Positions 61,488-64,000 of a stretch of DNA of 64,000 nt are shown here, one piece after another. This DNA is from Rhizaria sp. SCN 62-66 (taxonomy: Eukaryota > Rhizaria, unplaced): NCBI GenBank assembly GCA_001724265.1, contig MEDY01000075.1:25995-89994 (forward strand). The letters are read 5' to 3'. A program made the translations under genes and the position numbers. Position 1 is the first letter of the stretch. Every line of letters begins with the position of its first letter. The notes under the pieces were generated by a model that was not told the origin of the DNA, did no database searches, and saw only the letters and a program-made list of their open reading frames with translations.

Positions 61488-61524
<37 letters not shown>

Positions 61525-62772
61525 CGGAGCCAGAGCCAGAATTGCGACGTTGCATTGCCGCCGCTGCTTTCGTCATTCGGCCACGCACCGCTGCCTTCAA
61601 CTCGACACTCAACGTTAGCAACGCCAGCAACAGCAGCAGCAACAGCAGCAGCAACAGCAGCAGCAACAGCAGCAGCAACAGCAGCGCCTGCTGCGGCAGC
61701 GACGACACCTGTGCTGGCAGCGTTGACAGCAGCGGCGTCTGCAACAAGTGCTGCTGGGACTGTAGGCTCAGTGCCGCCCCCGGTTGTCGTTGTCGTCGCC
61801 CCTGCTCCTAACGCTGCTGTTGGCGTGACTGCGCATGCCAGCGCTATCGCGCATGCTGCTGAGAGCGGCGCGACGTCTCTGCCGCCGCCATCGACGCCAC
61901 TGTCTCGGTCACAGTCGCCGTCTGCTGCGAGCCCAAACGCGGTCACCACCAATACGAGCGCGAACGTGACGAGTCCGAGAGCTGCTGTAAGTGGCAATGC
62001 AGCTACCACAGCTGCCACAGCTCTGTCGTTTGACTTACCGCCGCCTCCGCCTCTACTTGACGACCTGTTCGCCCCTGTGAGCACTGCGTACAAGGACCTC
62101 AAATCGGACGACGGCGGCGGCGCATCTTCTGCGCTATCCCACTTGCGGCCGCGACCGCGCTCTCTGTCGCGCACGCGCTCGCTGTCGCTGTCGCAGTCTC
62201 AGTTCCCCGCACTCATGACCACCAACCCCGCGGCCGCCGCGACGGCCGCTGCGGCCGCGGCCGCCGCTGCCAGTGTCGGCGGCGTTGGCGAAGGAACGCT
62301 GGTCACGCTGCGTGTGTCGCAGTCAGTGGCCGCCGCTGCGGGCCAGCAGCAGCAGCAGTCGACGGTTGGCAGCGACGGCGGCGCCTCAGCGTGGCCGCGC
62401 CGTGTGTGCTTCGTGGACGATAACAGTGATAATGCGTTCAACGTCTACAGTCACTTTGCGATGCGACAGGCGACGCAGCGCGAGAAGATGCAGAAAGAGC
62501 AGTTGGCTGAGCAGCAGCAACGGCGTGGCCTTGTTGGCGATGGTGAGAGTCAATGTCAGGCAGCGTCGCTGTTGACGCCGGATCTCTCCAGTTTCTGCTC
62601 AGGAGAGGAGCTGGAGGGGGATTTGTGCAGTGTGCACGCGTTCTGGTTCCCACCGCCGGAGGGCGGGAAAGGCGAGCAGGCGGATCCGCTGTGTCGCGAA
62701 CTGTTCGAGCGCATGGCTGAGTTGCAACTTACTCTTGAGCAGCAGCAGCTACACCAACAACAGCAAAGATAA
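51796..62772 (+). CDS. Giant low-complexity protein with a HAD-like fold split across its length
   Basis: One frame from ATG 51796 to TAA 62770-62772: 3,658 codons interrupted only by TAG at codon 198 (52387) and codon 1783 (57142). HAD motifs appear in order: LLSFDFDQTITKID (D700, D702), LSIVTAQPPSATV (~780, motif II), QKQQMLLLKQY (~1064, possible motif III Lys) and RRVCFVDDNSDNAFNVYSHF (D3541-D3542, motif IV), then FWFPPPEGG. Between them are Asn, Ser, Gln and Ala tracts, SQ repeats, and some ordered-looking stretches (PVRLHLWRGARVAQLGFCTA near 60,830). A phosphatase-like activity is inferred from motif order only. The segment 57,132-57,378 reads Cys-rich in this frame and could instead be an intron (donor GTAAGA, acceptor CTCTCAG, phases match), removing the second TAG. 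It may also be two genes; the shared frame argues for one. Confidence 0.6.
52387..52389 (+). other. In-frame TAG, giant gene codon 198
   Basis: GC-rich coding-like sequence on both sides in the same frame. A 92-base intron (GTACCA to TTTGCAG) would be in phase, but it would be shorter and far more GC-rich than the introns seen elsewhere. Confidence 0.6.
54809..54840 (+). repeat. AGC repeat coding for poly-Ser
   Basis: A run of eleven AGC units in the giant gene. The same CAG/AGC/GCA repeat type is read as Gln or Ala elsewhere in the gene. Confidence 0.9.
57142..57144 (+). other. In-frame TAG, giant gene codon 1783
   Basis: Same frame open for 1.6 kb upstream of any change and 5.6 kb downstream, but a phase-compatible intron 57132-57378 could remove it, so it is weak evidence for sense UAG. 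Confidence 0.4.
61486..61540 (+). repeat. Hexanucleotide repeat coding for Ser-Gln
   Basis: About nine copies of AGCCAG giving alternating Ser-Gln, with two Arg-changing variants, in the giant gene. Confidence 0.9.
61627..61684 (+). repeat. 12-base repeat coding for Ala-Thr-Ala-Ala
   Basis: Five near-perfect copies of GCAACAGCAGCA, read as ATAA rather than the Gln-rich frame. Confidence 0.9.
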
Positions 62773-63199
62773 TTGCAGTCCTTGCACCTGTGTTAGTTGC
62801 CGTTTGTCAGCAACAGATGGCAGCGTCTATGTTCGCGCTGCCGTGCTGTTTTTGTCATCGAACAGAAAATGTTATTTAGTACGACGACAATCTCAACGAA
62901 GAACTTTTTGATTTTATGTCCATTTTTAGAACGGTTGTGTACAGATCATTATAGCTTTTATGATCGTAATACACTTGAACTTACCACGTCTAAACATGCT
63001 GACGACAAGTTTTGTTACAATTTGGCTCTGTGTGCAAAGATGTACACGCAGGTATCGTGAATTGTTTGTCAAAAACGAGAATCTAAGTACTTGGCGACCT
63101 CAACGTCACAGTTGCAGTGAGACCATTGTGATGCCTGCGCTCAACGGTCTACGTCTCGAGTGAGAAGCTTGAAACAGCATCTCATGCGAGAAAAACACG
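62773..63199. other. Spacer after giant gene
   Basis: 427 bases; no kinase N-lobe or other domain is visible here in any frame. Confidence 0.4.
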
Positions 63200-63775
63200 A
63201 TGATCCTGGAGGTGGTTGAAAACGACCATGATTTCCAAATCACCTCCAAAAACACCTGCACCAATGCGCGAGGAGTTCTCACCTCTGACGAAGGCGCGCT
63301 CAGTGATGTCACTCTTGAGCTCTCCCCGGTCGGCATGACCCTGGACGACCTTCACGCGCGTGGCCGCGTCTCCAACCCCGGGGCCGTGTCGCACGACGTA
63401 CTCGACTTCCTCAAGGACTTACACGCCGGCGGCCTCGTCTTCATGAACCTGCGCACGTCCAACATCATGCACCACGACGTCTTTGACGACGAAAAAGACC
63501 CAGGCAAATTTCGCAGCACGTACCACGTCATCAACTTTAAGTACGTGTGCCCCGAGGGCGAGGAGGTACCCAAGAGGCTCAGGTACTGGGACACTCTCAA
63601 GAATGCTGGGTTTAAGACGGGTGAGAGCCGGTCGTCCTAGCTCATGGGTCTCGTGATGTTGGGCGGAATTATGGCCGAGTGCAAGCTGATAGTTACGGGA
63701 CGATCTATTAGTACCTCTAAGGTGTGCGCCATGGATTGCTGGAGCACAGTGTCGCCGGTACTCTTAAAACGCTAA
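63200..63775 (+). pseudogene. Kinase-like fragment lacking the N-lobe and catalytic residues
   Basis: ATG 63200 opens 191 codons to TAA 63773, with TAG at 63638-63640. The layout of a kinase C-lobe can be followed: LSPVGMTLDDLHARGR, VLDFLKDLHAGGLVFMNLRT followed by SNIMH, and VINFKYV. In the catalytic loop HxDxxxxN the His and Asp are replaced (VFMNLRTSN), and the DFG Asp is Asn (INF). There is no Gly-rich loop or VAIK Lys upstream, so this is either a decayed kinase (of the sort found in expanded protist and fungal families) or a pseudokinase scrap. The segment past TAG (LMGLVMLGGIMAECK) sits where helix F would be. Confidence 0.45.
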
Positions 63776-64000
63776 ATAAAGCAGAAGCAGCAGTAGCAGC
63801 AGCAGCTACAGCGATGAAAGCAGCTGTCGCGACCAGTTTAGCCACCGCGCCCGTTACTTTACCAGAACCTCCAAACTCGGCCCAGTTCAAAAGTAGTACA
63901 CTGTACCCCTGATGTAGAGGTTTATGAAAAAACGTGTTTTCCGCGATTTTCGCGCCTTGGTGCGCACTTTTCTATTTCACTACGAGCGAAATAGTCCATC
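63776..64000. other. Right edge, unassigned
   Basis: A GCA-rich stretch (63780-63830) could encode Ala-rich sequence to TGA at 63910, but no start or domain is seen. The window ends in AT-rich sequence. Confidence 0.4.

Overview
This is a nuclear window from a microbial eukaryote (a protist). It shows spliceosomal introns, single-gene transcription units on both strands, Asn/Gln/Ser/Ala homopolymers in most proteins, and eukaryote-only genes (B-type cyclin, PRPF6, METTL16, an ankyrin-DHHC enzyme, a VHS adaptor). I cannot place the lineage. A CFAP97-type gene hints at a flagellated stage. Two proteins (LysRS and an SRP54-M-like protein) start with mitochondrial-presequence-like N termini. Exons are GC-rich, introns and spacers AT-rich. 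Among the 29 introns I resolved by eye, sizes run from 124 to 463 bp and the 5' splice site is mostly GTAYGY.

Layout, left to right: CFAP97/C2 gene (-, 3' end outside the window); SRP54 M-domain protein (+); soluble fumarate reductase fused to cytochrome b5 (-); long coiled-coil protein (-); DUF1349 protein (-); lysyl-tRNA synthetase (+); cyclin B (+); tyrosyl-tRNA synthetase with an EMAPII tail (-); PRPF6 (+); a secreted, probably GPI-anchored protein (+); a LolD/MacB-like ABC ATPase (-); ankyrin-DHHC palmitoyltransferase (-); METTL16 (-); VHS-domain adaptor (-); TRM61 (+); CRT-like transporter (-); a giant 11-kb HAD-like gene (+); and a degenerate kinase-like fragment (+). The genes are functionally mixed housekeeping genes. 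RNA metabolism is prominent (two tRNA synthetases, tRNA m1A58 and RNA m6A methyltransferases, one splicing factor). Neighbours often share divergent or convergent spacers of 0.4 to 1.5 kb.

The most striking signal is the behaviour of TAG. None of the 16 genes with a visible 3' end needs TAG as its terminator: they end in TAA (11, counting TRM61 and the giant gene) or TGA (5). Yet in-frame TAG codons interrupt otherwise intact genes. The clearest are one inside a poly-Gln tract just before the ABC domain, and two in METTL16, both between conserved catalytic blocks. This suggests a nuclear code in which UAG alone is a sense codon, most likely Gln, while UAA and UGA stay as stops. The giant gene and TRM61 give weaker extra cases.

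Other notable signals are a pair of covarying RNA hairpins in two introns of TRM61, an oligonucleotide that recurs in several reading frames and both strands, a HAD fold apparently split by about 2,800 residues, and a lone mitochondrial-looking SRP54 M domain.
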